Shown here: in pieces, positions 1 to 7,912 of the stretch
Numbering within the stretch: the stretch's first letter is position 1
How the letters are laid out: the number at the start of each line of letters is the position of its first letter
Source of the DNA: Hahellaceae bacterium
Lineage (GTDB): Bacteria > Pseudomonadota > Gammaproteobacteria > Pseudomonadales > Oleiphilaceae
Assembly (NCBI GenBank): GCA_016744695.1
Contig: JADGDV010000004.1
Span: 62,001-126,000, forward strand
Reading direction: 5' to 3'
DNA length: 64,000 nt
Notes under the pieces: generated by a model
What the model was told of the DNA's origin: nothing
Seen by the model: the letters and a program-made list of their open reading frames with translations, nothing else
Databases searched by the model: none
Translations under genes and position numbers: made by a program

Positions 1-660
1 TTTTTGGTGACTAATTATCTGTCAGGTTTTGTAAGTGTATTGCAATACAACCCTTATCTCGATGACCTTGTGCACTTTAGTTTTTTTGCAGGCTTTGGCT
101 CAGCGCCCTGGCACCTTAAAAACCCTCAGGGCATTACTGTTAATGATGCTACCGGAGATATATATATTGCCGATACAGGCAATAACCGAATTTCTCATTG
201 GCGAATTTCAAAAAATGGCATCATTGGATTTATAAATACATACGGAGAACAAGGCAGCGGCGATGGCCAATTCGCAGGACCTTCTGATGTGTCTGTTGGC
301 CCGAAAGGTCAACTTTATATCACTGACCAAATGAATAATCGCATTCAAGTATTGAATAGTGAAGGACAATACCTTTACCAGTTTGGACAACAGGGTTACG
401 GGGAAGATAATGATAATTTCTTACTGCCAACCAGCATTCAAGCCACTGAAAAATGTGTATTCATTAATGATTTAGTTAACCGTTCATTAAAATCATTCAC
501 TCATGAAGGCGTATTTGTAGATTCATTCTCAGGCTTGGGTGCCAAACCAAACACGGGCCAGCTTTGGATGCCTTATTTGCTACACGCAGATAATGAGCGA
601 TTAATCGTGCCTGATTGTGCAACTAACCAAGTGCATATTTATTCTACGTTGGACACATAA
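1..660 (+). CDS. NHL-repeat beta-propeller protein, 3' part (5' end outside window)
   Basis: The reading frame is open from the first base, so the gene begins upstream; about 220 C-terminal residues are visible. At least two clear NHL repeats are seen, with the motifs NPQGITVNDATGDIYIADTGN and GPSDVSVGPKGQLYITDQMN, each followed by NRI and spaced about 50 residues apart. Weaker repeats follow toward the C terminus. NHL repeats form beta-propellers that bind proteins, RNA or ligands; no enzymatic motif is visible here, so the specific role cannot be given. The stop codon overlaps the start of the next small gene by one base (TAATG), so the two are probably co-transcribed and translationally coupled. 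Family call is firm, function unknown. Confidence 0.85.
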   Translation, partial: FLVTNYLSGFVSVLQYNPYLDDLVHFSFFAGFGSAPWHLKNPQGITVNDATGDIYIADTGNNRISHWRISKNGIIGFINTYGEQGSGDGQFAGPSDVSVGPKGQLYITDQMNNRIQVLNSEGQYLYQFGQQGYGEDNDNFLLPTSIQATEKCVFINDLVNRSLKSFTHEGVFVDSFSGLGAKPNTGQLWMPYLLHADNERLIVPDCATNQVHIYSTLDT

Positions 661-857
661 TGAAAATACTAGAAGCTGCAATAAAAAAACGTTCAAAAAA
701 ATCACAGCAAAATACGATACCGCCAGAAACAAAAGAGAAGCTTGAGCAACTTTTTCATAAGGCTACAACCGAAAGCGATACAACCACGGCCGCCAAAGAG
801 CTAACACAGGCGCATGCAGAGCTACATAAACAGTCACCCCCTCCCATTACACCCTAA
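660..857 (+). CDS. small hydrophilic hypothetical protein (65 aa)
   Basis: A 65-residue protein whose ATG overlaps the stop of the NHL-repeat gene by one base. It is very basic at the N terminus (KKRSKKSQQ), helical in character in the middle and proline-rich at the end (KQSPPPITP). No signal peptide, membrane segment or known domain is visible. Its existence rests on the tight overlap with the upstream gene. Function unknown. Confidence 0.55.
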   Translation: MKILEAAIKKRSKKSQQNTIPPETKEKLEQLFHKATTESDTTTAAKELTQAHAELHKQSPPPITP

Positions 858-941
858 ACGGTTAAAGCCACAATTAGTGAAGGTGTACCGCCATTCGTCC
901 TCGACGTTCCGGTACTCTCTTCCCACTTAAGCCTGCTGCGA

Positions 942-1496
942 CTAATAATCAGAGTGAAATTTTTTATTCAATAATCGCCCCCACCAATAATTATAAGGAT
1001 GCACGACAGAAACAGGTTTATCCCCTTGATACACAGGGTACCCTTTATTCGCCCACTCAAAAATTGACCCCTCTAAATTATAGATATGTGTATACCCACG
1101 CTGTTGAAGTTGGTCTACAAGAGAAGCCGAACGATAACCAACAGAGCAATACAGAATGGTGATGCGGTTCTTTTCTTGTTTATCTAAAACAGCCATCACC
1201 TGCTCTATCTTTGGCGTTAGCTTTGCACCGTGAATTTGGCTGACTGAATATTCATCCGGCTCTCGTACATCTAACAACAAAGGCAATTGTTTCGAGGTAT
1301 CGGATAACGTTTCACGAAGTTGCTCGATAGATACATGTTGTACCGTAGGATATTCATCCAAAATCTTCTTTTTTATATCAAATAACGGATCATCTTTTGG
1401 GCTAGCTAATATCAATGTGGCTACCAACAACAAACTTAAAAGGGATATGCTACGTAACAATATACGGCGACTACTACGAGCACATGCGTAACTCAT
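942..1496 (-). CDS. exported or membrane-anchored rhodanese-like protein
   Basis: A single rhodanese domain behind an N-terminal hydrophobic segment (about residues 14-34) that is probably a signal peptide or anchor, so the domain acts in the periplasm. Visible hallmarks are LLLDVREPDEY at the start of the domain and the active-site loop YCSVGYRSA, where the Cys would carry persulfide sulfur, followed by the NLEGSIFEWANKGYPV ending typical of these domains. The ATG at 1496 is preferred over a GTG at 1508 because GAGG lies six bases upstream of it; that leaves an 8-bp gap after the PhnA-like gene, so the two form an operon. The physiological sulfur acceptor is unknown. Confidence 0.85.
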   Translation of the reverse strand: MSYACARSSRRILLRSISLLSLLLVATLILASPKDDPLFDIKKKILDEYPTVQHVSIEQLRETLSDTSKQLPLLLDVREPDEYSVSQIHGAKLTPKIEQVMAVLDKQEKNRITILYCSVGYRSASLVDQLQQRGYTHIYNLEGSIFEWANKGYPVYQGDKPVSVVHPYNYWWGRLLNKKFHSDY

Positions 1497-1504
1497 ATGG
1501 GACC

Positions 1505-1900
1505 TCACGTGTGATCAATCCACTCACGAATCTCTGGTTCAAGATAAAGCTGGTCATATAAATCTTCAGCCCACCCTTCTTTATCCTTAAGCCTTTCCAG
1601 CACTCTAACGGCCATAACCTGCGCCACAGGAACAGCAGACCATACCGCAGCACTTAAGCAATGCCAGTGATTAGCATCCATTTGTTTAGGATGTTCAATT
1701 TGGCTTGTGCAGGCTTCACAGATAAAGAGGGTTTTATCAATGTCAGGGTCTGTCGGTACCGGTGCAACTTCATAAGGGGCAAGACTAACACCGGTTGCAG
1801 CACATAACTCACATTTTGAATGTGATCGACGGGCTAAATCTCTTCCTAGCATGGAAAGATCATTAACTCGCTTAAGGTGTTTTTCATGGCTTTTTGACAT
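1505..1900 (-). CDS. PhnA-type zinc-ribbon protein lacking the C-terminal domain
   Basis: The sequence matches the N-terminal zinc-binding half of PhnA-family proteins: SKCELCAATGVSL, then LFICEACTSQI giving a CxxC/CxxC zinc site, then HWHCLSAAVWSAVPVAQVMA and a helical EGWAEDLYDQLYLEPE segment. Full-length relatives continue with a beta-barrel domain (the YjdM/PhnA C-terminal domain); here the protein stops at about 131 residues, right after that helical segment. Despite the old name, PhnA family members are not established phosphonate enzymes. The start at 1900 is chosen because a GAGAG stretch precedes it; a longer start at 1918 adds six residues. It is followed closely by the rhodanese gene. 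Confidence 0.75.
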   Translation of the reverse strand: MSKSHEKHLKRVNDLSMLGRDLARRSHSKCELCAATGVSLAPYEVAPVPTDPDIDKTLFICEACTSQIEHPKQMDANHWHCLSAAVWSAVPVAQVMAVRVLERLKDKEGWAEDLYDQLYLEPEIREWIDHT

Positions 1901-1966
1901 GACGATCTCTCTGTCCATTTTCTATCAATTTAAAGTTAGAATAACCTAAGAATAGGCACCCTGCAC

Positions 1967-2791
1967 TCAAATAGGTAAATCAAACAATAAGTGCCAAGCG
2001 TAAAAGTCTTTACCAAAGCGGTAACCTACGCCCAAGCGATCAAGAGTCAAAAAAGAATAGCCTATTGGTTTTTCAGAGGCAAAGGTAAAACCCACTTCAT
2101 AACTACTGCTAATAGAGACGTCTTGGCTGCCTGGGGCATCAAAAGTAAGATCAACAAAATACCAATAACTTACAGCGAATAATGTTGGCTGAATAGAACG
2201 TCCTAACACATCAAATCGATTGGGAAACCCTAAATCAAAACCTGTTTGAAAGGCGGCATACCCTTCTATATTGTTCGCATCAAATGTGTAATAACCAGCA
2301 TAATATAAACGGTTAACCCACAGTGGATCAAAGGCGCCACCACTTAACTCATACAGTGCAGATATACCTGAAGAATAAACCGCAGTATCACTACCCGTTG
2401 TTAAGTTTCCAGCCCAGCCAAGATCAAAATAAGGGGTTATTGTAAGCTGGTCGTTATAAAGGTAATCAAACTCAACACCAGGCACAAAAGATAAAGTGTC
2501 TAAAGTGGTAGGGATGCCATCGTCAGGAATATCGTTAATTTCAAAATCAAAAAACCCAACCGACACAGGCAAACGGAGTTTCAAATCTATACCGTCATCA
2601 CGCTCTACCTGATACGAAAATGGCATATTAACCACCGTTGCATTTTGCCCTGAGGTTCGATAAATACCGCTCCCTAAGTAGTTAGCAAAGGCATAGTTCG
2701 CAGACTCGGTCTCATCAGCGGCATACGTGCTAGGTACACTCAGGCAAAAACACAAAAAAATAATTAAAAAACATAATGAGTTAAAAAACAA
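1967..2791 (-). CDS. predicted outer-membrane beta-barrel protein
   Basis: An exported protein of about 274 residues with a hydrophobic signal peptide ending near STYAADE, then alternating aromatic and polar strands (for example YFDLGWAGNL, VSYWYFVDLTFDA) and the C-terminal strand DFYAWHLLFDLPI, typical of an outer-membrane barrel. No specific family recognised. The start is unusual: the frame has only a TTG at 2791, while an ATG with a good AAGG ribosome site lies at 2798 in a different frame and runs into a stop after five codons. Either the TTG is used or a small frameshift exists at the start. It is divergent from the gene at 2929. Confidence 0.65.
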   Translation of the reverse strand: MFFNSLCFLIIFLCFCLSVPSTYAADETESANYAFANYLGSGIYRTSGQNATVVNMPFSYQVERDDGIDLKLRLPVSVGFFDFEINDIPDDGIPTTLDTLSFVPGVEFDYLYNDQLTITPYFDLGWAGNLTTGSDTAVYSSGISALYELSGGAFDPLWVNRLYYAGYYTFDANNIEGYAAFQTGFDLGFPNRFDVLGRSIQPTLFAVSYWYFVDLTFDAPGSQDVSISSSYEVGFTFASEKPIGYSFLTLDRLGVGYRFGKDFYAWHLLFDLPI

Positions 2792-2928
2792 TATTCATAT
2801 TACCTTATGAGTTAAATTATCTGTAAAAAGACAAACCATAATAACCGATATTAATCTATAATTTCATTATGCTAGAATGACCTTTGTTCGAGAAACGTGT
2901 TTAAAACTCAAGGATAGTAACTAACTCC

Positions 2929-3987
2929 ATGATACGCGCCACCCTTATCTACTTTATTATTTTTCTCACGGTCATCACTGCTCCATCGGTTATTGCAGAA
3001 ACAAAGACCACAACAGCGATTGATTCGCCTAAAGAAAATACTGAACCTGAAAACCAAGACAGTAATGAATATTTAAGTCCTGAATCATTACAATGGGTAG
3101 ACGAAAAACAAAAAAAAATGTCCAGCGATGTTGTTAAAATCGGTTCATATATTGACAACTTCATGGGTGACACCGACACCATTCAAGACACAAACAAAAG
3201 CTATCTCAAAATTTATTTCGATCTAGATGCATCAGAAGATGACGGCTTAGAAATAAAACCTAAAGTCAGGTTTAGCTTAGATCTCCCTATCACCAAAAAG
3301 AAATTAAGACTGGTTATTGAAAGCGATCCAGATCAAGATCGAAGTATAGAAGAGAGAAACCTATCTCAACTCCCCAGTACAAACCAAGAGGACAGTGATG
3401 GGCTCTATGCCTCATTTCGTTACTTATTCGACTCTGAAAAATGGCAAAGGCTCTCTTTCGGCTGGGGAGTAAAAGCAAAATGGCCCCCCGACCCGTTCGC
3501 ACGAGCCAGAGCAGTAAGACTTTGGGATTTAAGTAATCACTGGGATATGATTTACTCCCAAGAAATATTCTGGTTCGAAACAAAAGGCCTTGGCGCCTAT
3601 ACTCAGTTTGATTTTGACCGTACTTTTGAAAAATCAGAAGACTTTTTATTCAGGTTCACTAGTGCCCTTGACTGGCACGAACGAAAAGAGCAGTTTGATT
3701 TATTAGAGCAGGTATCACTTTATCAAGATATAGATGATAAAAGAGCTATTCAATATGCAGTGGGTTTCACAGGAGAGCACCGGAAAAACCACAGCATCAT
3801 CACCAACTATTACACCAAAGCTACCTATCGGCGAAGGCTCTATAAAGACTGGTTTTTTTATGAGTTAACACCCGGCATTGAGTTTCCAAGAGAAGAAGAC
3901 TTTAAAATTAATCCATTTATATCTCTTCGATTCGAAATACTTTTTGCGGAAGATGCCTCCAGGAAGCTCACGACTAAACTGTATTAA
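2929..3987 (+). CDS. exported protein of unknown function, probably outer-membrane associated
   Basis: A 352-residue protein with a signal peptide ending around PSVIAETK, then a low-complexity acidic linker (about residues 25-50, rich in Glu, Asn and Ser). The rest is rich in aromatic beta-strand patterns such as YLKIYFDLDASEDDG, WQRLSFGWGVKAKW and DWFFYELTPGIEFPRE, and ends INPFISLRFEILF, suggesting a barrel or beta-sandwich. No family can be named. It is transcribed away from the barrel gene at 1967-2791, sharing an intergenic region of about 140 bp. Confidence 0.6.
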   Translation: MIRATLIYFIIFLTVITAPSVIAETKTTTAIDSPKENTEPENQDSNEYLSPESLQWVDEKQKKMSSDVVKIGSYIDNFMGDTDTIQDTNKSYLKIYFDLDASEDDGLEIKPKVRFSLDLPITKKKLRLVIESDPDQDRSIEERNLSQLPSTNQEDSDGLYASFRYLFDSEKWQRLSFGWGVKAKWPPDPFARARAVRLWDLSNHWDMIYSQEIFWFETKGLGAYTQFDFDRTFEKSEDFLFRFTSALDWHERKEQFDLLEQVSLYQDIDDKRAIQYAVGFTGEHRKNHSIITNYYTKATYRRRLYKDWFFYELTPGIEFPREEDFKINPFISLRFEILFAEDASRKLTTKLY

Positions 3988-4046
3988 TTAAGTCACCCGC
4001 CTCCCTTCTGTCTAATTGTGAAACAAGTTAGTAAATCACAACCTAA

Positions 4047-4070
4047 CGCTATGGTTATTCTACCGTAGCG
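4047..4070 (-). terminator. hairpin over the stop codon of the tandem rhodanese gene
   Basis: A 9-bp stem (CGCTATGGT against ACCGTAGCG, one G-T wobble) with a 6-base loop that contains the stop codon of the minus-strand gene ending at 4055. There is no good U-run after it, so it may be a weak terminator or an mRNA-end structure rather than a classical one. Confidence 0.3.
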
Positions 4071-4825
4071 ATTCCACCTTTTAGAAAATAGTAATTCTCA
4101 TAACCGTACTTGTTTAAATAGTACTGTAACCACTTAACCTGTTTACCAACGGCATCAGCAATATAAAGCGTTTGGTCTTTGCCGTTCCCCGCGATTAACC
4201 ATTTGTGAAAACGATCAACCGGCACAGAGCGAGAGCCTTGTAAGATGTTACCTTTACGTTGAAAGCTATCACGCACATCTATTAACATCGCATCACTGTT
4301 TTTAGCTTGTGATAAGAATTTGTCAGAGTCCAATACATGCGCCAAATATTCTGATTTTGGTATCAACTTGCTAAGATCTGCCGGTTGACTCCCCAATAAT
4401 ACTGACTTCTCAGGGTTAGCCTGTATCCAGTCAAAAATCCCCGCATCAAAAGCATATACATTTTCTAACCCGGCCTTAATAAGGCGGCGTGCAGCCTTGT
4501 AAGATTTCTTACACGTATGGCCATTACAGTACGTAATAATTTTTGTGCCCGCAGCCTGCTGCTTTTGCACTTTAGATTCAAACCCTTGATTCGATATAGA
4601 GATATTAACGGCATTCTCTATATGAACAACATCAAATTCTAGCTGAGAACGAACATCGACAATAAAAACCTTGTCATACTCACTTATCAAATCAGATAGC
4701 TCAATTACAGGAACATCATTGTAGGTCCCTCGATAAGGGAATGGATCATCCGCATGAGCAGACAAGCTAATAATAGCGAATATAGGAAGACTTAGCAGAG
4801 CAATAAATTTAAACAGTAGCGTCAT
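4055..4825 (-). CDS. periplasmic tandem rhodanese-domain protein, second domain degenerate
   Basis: A 256-residue exported protein (signal peptide ending SLSAHADDP) with two rhodanese domains. The first (about residues 35-135) has VFIVDVRSQLEFD and the active loop ITYCNGHTCKKS with a candidate catalytic Cys. The second (about residues 165-256) keeps MLIDVRDSF but has TLYIADAVGKQV where the Cys loop should be, so it is probably structural. Two-domain rhodaneses normally put the catalytic Cys in the C-terminal domain; here the arrangement is reversed. A second periplasmic rhodanese lies 3 kb away at 942-1496, hinting at a sulfur or thiol theme. An AAGG sequence lies upstream of the ATG. Confidence 0.8.
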   Translation of the reverse strand: MTLLFKFIALLSLPIFAIISLSAHADDPFPYRGTYNDVPVIELSDLISEYDKVFIVDVRSQLEFDVVHIENAVNISISNQGFESKVQKQQAAGTKIITYCNGHTCKKSYKAARRLIKAGLENVYAFDAGIFDWIQANPEKSVLLGSQPADLSKLIPKSEYLAHVLDSDKFLSQAKNSDAMLIDVRDSFQRKGNILQGSRSVPVDRFHKWLIAGNGKDQTLYIADAVGKQVKWLQYYLNKYGYENYYFLKGGIATVE

Positions 4826-4913
4826 AATTAGTAACCTTTTTATTTTTTATATGCACTTAAATTATGGTCTTGTTCTGGTTATTTACAAGGTGAATAGCTT
4901 ACTCAATTCTTAC

Positions 4914-4947
4914 AAAAAAAGGCGCATCATTTAACTGATGCGCCTTT
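4914..4947 (-). terminator. rho-independent terminator of the sulfatase gene
   Basis: A 9-bp perfect stem (GGCGCATCA against TGATGCGCC) with a 6-base loop, followed on the minus strand by a run of seven T. It lies about 40 bp after the sulfatase stop codon. Confidence 0.85.
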
Positions 4948-4986
4948 AGCTTTGTACTATAACGTTAGAGCGGTACTACAAAGTGT

Positions 4987-6648
4987 TTACTTCACCTTTG
5001 CAAAAGATCTTTTAACCGTTTCTTGGAACTGCTTACTCTCAGGTCTAAGGTTGGTAATGCCTTCAAAAGGAACACCGTGACGGGTAGGCGTAAATGGATA
5101 TCTAGCATTCATATTATCATGACGTTTTTTCATCATATCAAATGGTCCCCAGGCCCAAAGGAATTGAGCCATCATGCCACGCATTTCACGAGGGTCTTGG
5201 TATAAGTCAAAAAAGTTATTTTTAACTAAACCAGGACGATCACCAATCCATACACGCTTGTATTGTTGCTTAATGGTTGCTGCGTGTGCAGGGCCTGTAT
5301 AAATATGAAGATAATCACGACGACTGTTGCCATCACCATCTAAAAGCATTGCTGTTTGATCAATGCCATCAATAACACGGTCAGTAGGCACATGCTCCAT
5401 TGCATTACCTAAACGCGCAAAGGTGGTAAATAGGTCATGTACTGAAACCATGTCTCCAATATATTGACCTTTTTCAATCATGCCAGGCCATTCAGCAAAT
5501 GCAGCAACACGAATGCCACCCTCTTTATAGCTACCTTTACCGCCATTAAATACATTCTGGTACATAGCGCCCGCAAGCTCTTCCATTGGGCCGTTATCAG
5601 CCATGGCTACAACCAGTGTATTTTCAGAGATACCCTGCTTTTTCAATTCAGCTAAAATTTCGCCTACGTAACGATCTAAAAGCTCCATATTTTGAGCAAA
5701 AGGAGTACTGTTGCTGGTCGTTATTTCTTGGCCTTTTCTCATTAAGTCGTAAACGTTAGGCCAGTAAGCTAAATAAAACGGCTTATCGTCTTTCGCTTTA
5801 CGCTTAATAAAATCTAACGCTTTTGCTTGGTGTACCTTGTTTGTTTCACGGTAGTTTTCAAGTGATGGAGGCAGTGTTTCTCGTGCTTTCTCGCCTTTTT
5901 TACCTTCAATATCCATGATGTACCCATTTGGACGCCACGTAGCATCAACTAGGTATTTTTTCTCATGCATATCGGGTAGCCAACCAATCGTTGCATTGGC
6001 ATTCTGCCCTTCTGCATGCCACATAGCCGGTGGAAACTGGTTGTATAGTGAGAATTGAGCTTCATCAAAGCCTTGGTTATGCATGTAGCTTTCTTCAATA
6101 TCACCCTGGTGCGCTTTGGCAACAAAAGCGGTGTTGTAGCCCACTTCAGAAAGCACCTCAGCAATGGTGACTTCTTCTGCTGGTAAACCGCCCCCTTCAG
6201 GTGGGAAAGAGACCGTATGCATGCCGCTTCGAACTGCTAATCGCCCCGTTAATGCAGCCGCTCGCGTAGGTGTACAAGAAGGTTCTGTGTACATACGGGT
6301 AAATACAATACCGTCTTCACCCATTTTATTTAAATTCGGTGTATCAAAACCACGAATCTTATTAAAGGCTTTAATGCCTACTTCGCCAAAGCTATTATCG
6401 TCCCACATAATATGAATAATGTTAGGGCGTTTACCGTGCTTTTTATAAAGCTTATCTAGCTTGGCTTGCAGGTTTTTATCTTGTTTAGCCCATTTGTCAC
6501 CAAACTGTTCTTGCAAGATATTTTGTTCAGCATCATGTATCAAATTAGCCTTGGTCGCTGCTACAGCGCTTGTAGCGGGCAGCAAAGACAAAGATAATAC
6601 CGCTGCAGATAACGCGGTAAGTGTTGAAGGGAGCTTCCTTTTATTCAT
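4987..6648 (-). CDS. secreted type I sulfatase (formylglycine-dependent, arylsulfatase-like)
   Basis: A 553-residue sulfatase. With the ATG at 6648, preceded by AAGGA seven bases upstream, it starts with a signal peptide (MNKRKLPSTL to about AVAATKAN), so it is exported. Metal-binding IIHIMWDDNS is followed by CTPTRAAALTG, the C-x-P-x-R signature in which Cys125 is converted to formylglycine by a maturation enzyme (not present in this window). KAHQGD and VVAMADNGP supply further active-site residues. It hydrolyses sulfate esters; the substrate cannot be read from the sequence. The gene is divergent from an araC-type regulator with 289 bp between them, and an outer-membrane barrel gene lies beyond that regulator, which suggests a small sulfate-ester uptake locus. 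A longer start at 6744 would bury the signal peptide and is rejected. Confidence 0.9.
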   Translation of the reverse strand: MNKRKLPSTLTALSAAVLSLSLLPATSAVAATKANLIHDAEQNILQEQFGDKWAKQDKNLQAKLDKLYKKHGKRPNIIHIMWDDNSFGEVGIKAFNKIRGFDTPNLNKMGEDGIVFTRMYTEPSCTPTRAAALTGRLAVRSGMHTVSFPPEGGGLPAEEVTIAEVLSEVGYNTAFVAKAHQGDIEESYMHNQGFDEAQFSLYNQFPPAMWHAEGQNANATIGWLPDMHEKKYLVDATWRPNGYIMDIEGKKGEKARETLPPSLENYRETNKVHQAKALDFIKRKAKDDKPFYLAYWPNVYDLMRKGQEITTSNSTPFAQNMELLDRYVGEILAELKKQGISENTLVVAMADNGPMEELAGAMYQNVFNGGKGSYKEGGIRVAAFAEWPGMIEKGQYIGDMVSVHDLFTTFARLGNAMEHVPTDRVIDGIDQTAMLLDGDGNSRRDYLHIYTGPAHAATIKQQYKRVWIGDRPGLVKNNFFDLYQDPREMRGMMAQFLWAWGPFDMMKKRHDNMNARYPFTPTRHGVPFEGITNLRPESKQFQETVKRSFAKVK

Positions 6649-6884
6649 AGTTTTTTCCTTAAGGATATAGAGTTCTATTTTTGATGCTGAGCAATGAGTA
6701 AAATTTATTACAAAATGGTTAATGCAGTGTAGTCGACAAAACAACCACTACAAACACCGCTCTCAAGCAATACAACGCCGCAGCGGCATGAGATGCCAAT
6801 AAGCGCCGTTAACTTATTGTAACCATAGAGTAATTGATATATCTTAAATCACATATCTAAAAACCGACATTTTTATAAGAACCC

Positions 6885-6923
6885 TTATAATTAAAGTTTA
6901 TAACTTAAGTCCATAATTTAAGT
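6885..6923 (+). promoter_or_regulatory. three tandem 13-bp repeats upstream of the araC-type gene
   Basis: Three head-to-tail 13-bp units, TTATAATTAAAGT, TTATAACTTAAGT and CCATAATTTAAGT, occupy 6885-6897, 6898-6910 and 6911-6923. They end 14 bp before the ATG of the AraC-family gene and overlap its AAGG ribosome site. AraC-type regulators bind direct repeats, so this is a plausible operator for autoregulation and for the divergent sulfatase gene. Function is inferred; the repeat itself is directly visible. Confidence 0.6.
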
Positions 6924-6937
6924 AAGGTTTTAATAGT

Positions 6938-7912
6938 ATGAGTGAGCCATATTCGTTCTCTTTAGTCTGCGATGAATTTGATCAATTTAATGAGCTGTCA
7001 AAAGACTGGGATACCGATTTTAGAGCACTGTCGTCTCCCAACGCTGAAAACATCCAACTCTTTCAATCGCATTCAGGGCAAACTCAAGTGTCCTTTGCTC
7101 ATTTTGGTTTAGCTGTAAATCAACGAGCCTGTGCACCACAAGAAACACGAAATATAGCTATTCTCCCTCCTAAGCACCCTGATTTATTTTGGTGTGGAAA
7201 ACACATTACCGGCGGTCAGGTTTTATTATTTAATAAAAGCGGGGAAATGGAATCAGTTTCTAAAGAAGGGTTTGAGGTGTTTTCGTTATCCGTTCCAGAA
7301 CAATGGATTTCACAAATATTTTCGACAAACCCATCTATTCAAATAGGGGATGAAGAACAAGTCATACAGTGTAACAGTAATAAAATAGGCCATTTTTACA
7401 AGCAACTATCTGCAGTGTTAGCGACACTCAAGTTACCCGGCACTTCTGATAAATCATGTCATGCATTACAAGATGCGACCTTATTCGAAGGCTTAACCTC
7501 GTTACTTGAGCCTGCTAACCCCCACCCTTTTTCTCTGGCTAAAGAGCGGCGTATGAAAGTATTGGGCGACGCGCTAGATTTTATTCATACGAAACGAGAG
7601 CGTGTTACCATCGCCGAAATTTGTTACCACACAAATACATCCGAACGCACCTTAGAGCGAGTATTTAGCAGTACAATAGGGACCTCACCCAAAAAGTATT
7701 TAAATCGGTATTTATTACAAGAAGCTCGACTCAATTTTATTGAATCAGACCCCTACAATACTACGGTAATGAGTGTTGCGCATAAATTTGGATTCTCTCA
7801 TATGGGGCAGTTCTCAGCTAGTTACAAAAATTTGTTTGGCGAGCGACCATCAGAGACCCTAAAAAACGTTAAACATCATTATTTCGATCAGTTAATTACA
7901 ACTGGTAGTTAA
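6938..7912 (+). CDS. AraC-family transcriptional regulator
   Basis: A 324-residue regulator. The C-terminal 110 residues carry the two helix-turn-helix motifs of the AraC family: VTIAEICYHTNTSERTLERV and VMSVAHKFGFSHMGQFSASY, ending FGERPSETL. The N-terminal two thirds look like the cupin-type ligand-sensing region (RACAPQETRNIAIL) of AraC-like regulators and have no obvious catalytic motif. It is divergent from the sulfatase gene and converges with the barrel gene, overlapping its end by 17 bp, so it probably controls one or both. Three tandem 13-bp repeats lie just upstream. AAGG lies about ten bases before the ATG. Confidence 0.9.
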   Translation: MSEPYSFSLVCDEFDQFNELSKDWDTDFRALSSPNAENIQLFQSHSGQTQVSFAHFGLAVNQRACAPQETRNIAILPPKHPDLFWCGKHITGGQVLLFNKSGEMESVSKEGFEVFSLSVPEQWISQIFSTNPSIQIGDEEQVIQCNSNKIGHFYKQLSAVLATLKLPGTSDKSCHALQDATLFEGLTSLLEPANPHPFSLAKERRMKVLGDALDFIHTKRERVTIAEICYHTNTSERTLERVFSSTIGTSPKKYLNRYLLQEARLNFIESDPYNTTVMSVAHKFGFSHMGQFSASYKNLFGERPSETLKNVKHHYFDQLITTGS

